Source of the DNA: Brachyspira pilosicoli
Lineage (GTDB): Bacteria > Spirochaetota > Brachyspiria > Brachyspirales > Brachyspiraceae
Direction: 5' to 3'
Assembly: GCF_019402445.1 (NCBI RefSeq)
Contig: NZ_SRZM01000362.1
Coordinates: 1 to 5,722, forward strand
DNA length: 5,722 nt
Shown in pieces: positions 5,144-5,722 of the stretch. The notes under the pieces were generated by a model. It did no database searches. It had not been told where the DNA came from and saw only the letters and a list, made by a program, of their open reading frames with translations. Positions within the stretch are counted from its first letter, which is position 1. Every line of letters begins with the position of its first letter. Both the position numbers and the translations under genes were made by a program.

Positions 5144-5722
5144 TTATAATCCTAAAACAGATATAATACTTCCTATTACTCCTGCATTAATATCGTTATC
5201 AGAATATATAATATTTATATTATTTCTAGGATTTGGAGCTCTCAAATTATTTTTAACTTCATTTTCAAAAAAATCCAAAGGGAAGTTTTTCATAACAGGA
5301 ACACCGCCACCTATAATAACAGCATTTGGATCTAAAATGCTTATTTCAGTTGCTACTGCAATAGCAAAATATCTTACAAAATCTTTTAATTCTTCAATAT
5401 CATCAAAATAATTAAATATTGATGATATATCTTTTATATTATGATTATTTGCTATTTGTTCTAATTTTCTGCCAGATACTAAAGTTTCTATGCATCCAGT
5501 TTTTCCACAATCACATTTATTATAACATCCTAAGGCAGGTATATGTCCAAGTTCTGCTGAACCTCCGCTAAATCCATAATGTATTTTTCCATCTATAGCA
5601 ATTGCATTACCAAGTCCTGTACCTAAATATATACCTACTATTATCCCATTTTTATCTAAATGATTTTTGTTAATATCATACAATAAAAGAGAATTAACAT
5701 CTTTTTGAAGAAACACATCTAT
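5144..5722 (-). CDS. alsK: ROK-family sugar kinase, probable D-allose kinase (5' end beyond window)
   Basis: The frame is open to the right edge, so the N-terminal third is missing; 192 residues are visible of a family usually near 300. Apparent start GTG at 5714-5716 is internal. Seen in order are KDVN (visible residues 7-10, with the likely catalytic aspartate), YLGTGLG (phosphate-binding loop), GGSAELGHIP, the ROK zinc site H plus CDCGKTGCIE, and DPNAVIIGGGV near the C-terminus. ROK kinases phosphorylate hexoses with ATP in the cytoplasm. The xDVN form in place of the usual NDAN, the segment AELGHIP, and DPNAVIIGGGV followed by a proline-containing stretch resemble E. coli AlsK (D-allose to D-allose 6-phosphate), recalled from memory, not searched. 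A glucokinase, fructokinase or N-acetylmannosamine kinase specificity remains possible. It lies just upstream of a GntR/UTRA regulator on the same strand. Confidence 0.85.
   Translation of the reverse strand: MDVFLQKDVNSLLLYDINKNHLDKNGIIVGIYLGTGLGNAIAIDGKIHYGFSGGSAELGHIPALGCYNKCDCGKTGCIETLVSGRKLEQIANNHNIKDISSIFNYFDDIEELKDFVRYFAIAVATEISILDPNAVIIGGGVPVMKNFPLDFFENEVKNNLRAPNPRNNINIIYSDNDINAGVIGSIISVLGL

Noticed and set aside
5714..5716. GTG as the true start of the sugar kinase.
   Set aside because: The frame continues open to the window edge (Ile-Asp before it), and the product would lack the N-terminal ATPase subdomain required in ROK kinases.

Overview
The window is very AT-rich, with A/T-ending codons throughout and long A and T runs between genes. 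It carries a signal-peptide-bearing outer-membrane-type protein, an ScpB with lineage-specific divergence, and sugar-kinase and GntR genes. Together these suggest a low-GC host-associated bacterium. A spirochaete of the Brachyspira type is my best guess; this is inference from composition and gene style, not from a marker gene. No rRNA, tRNA, CRISPR array, insertion sequence or phage gene is visible.

Layout. Bases 146-781 (minus) encode a small exported, probably beta-barrel protein, with its own promoter, strong ribosome binding site and a hairpin terminator at 74-117. Divergent from it, after a roughly 285-base intergenic region, a consensus promoter (TTGACA, 17 bases, TATAAT) drives a three-gene plus-strand cluster: a YkgJ-type cysteine-cluster protein (1070-1510), a B12-binding/radical-SAM-fold protein (1526-2986) and a Nudix hydrolase (3005-3499). 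The gaps between these genes are only 15 and 18 bases. A second promoter then serves scpB (3592-4227), which ends at an 18-bp perfect hairpin terminator. Converging from the right edge on the minus strand are a ROK-family sugar kinase closely resembling D-allose kinase (5144 to the window edge, 5' end missing) and a GntR/HutC-type regulator with a UTRA domain (4337-5068).

The most interesting item is the middle gene of the cluster. It aligns along its full length with cobalamin-binding radical SAM proteins. The cluster-binding CxxxCxxC motif, however, reads A222-xxx-N226-xx-C229, so two of three iron-sulfur ligands are gone. Other active-site motifs are also altered, while the fold-defining motifs on both sides remain. 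It looks like a radical SAM pseudoenzyme kept in an operon with a metal-binding cysteine protein and a Nudix hydrolase, a combination whose function I do not know. The kinase and GntR pair looks like part of a sugar (possibly allose) utilisation locus extending beyond the right edge.
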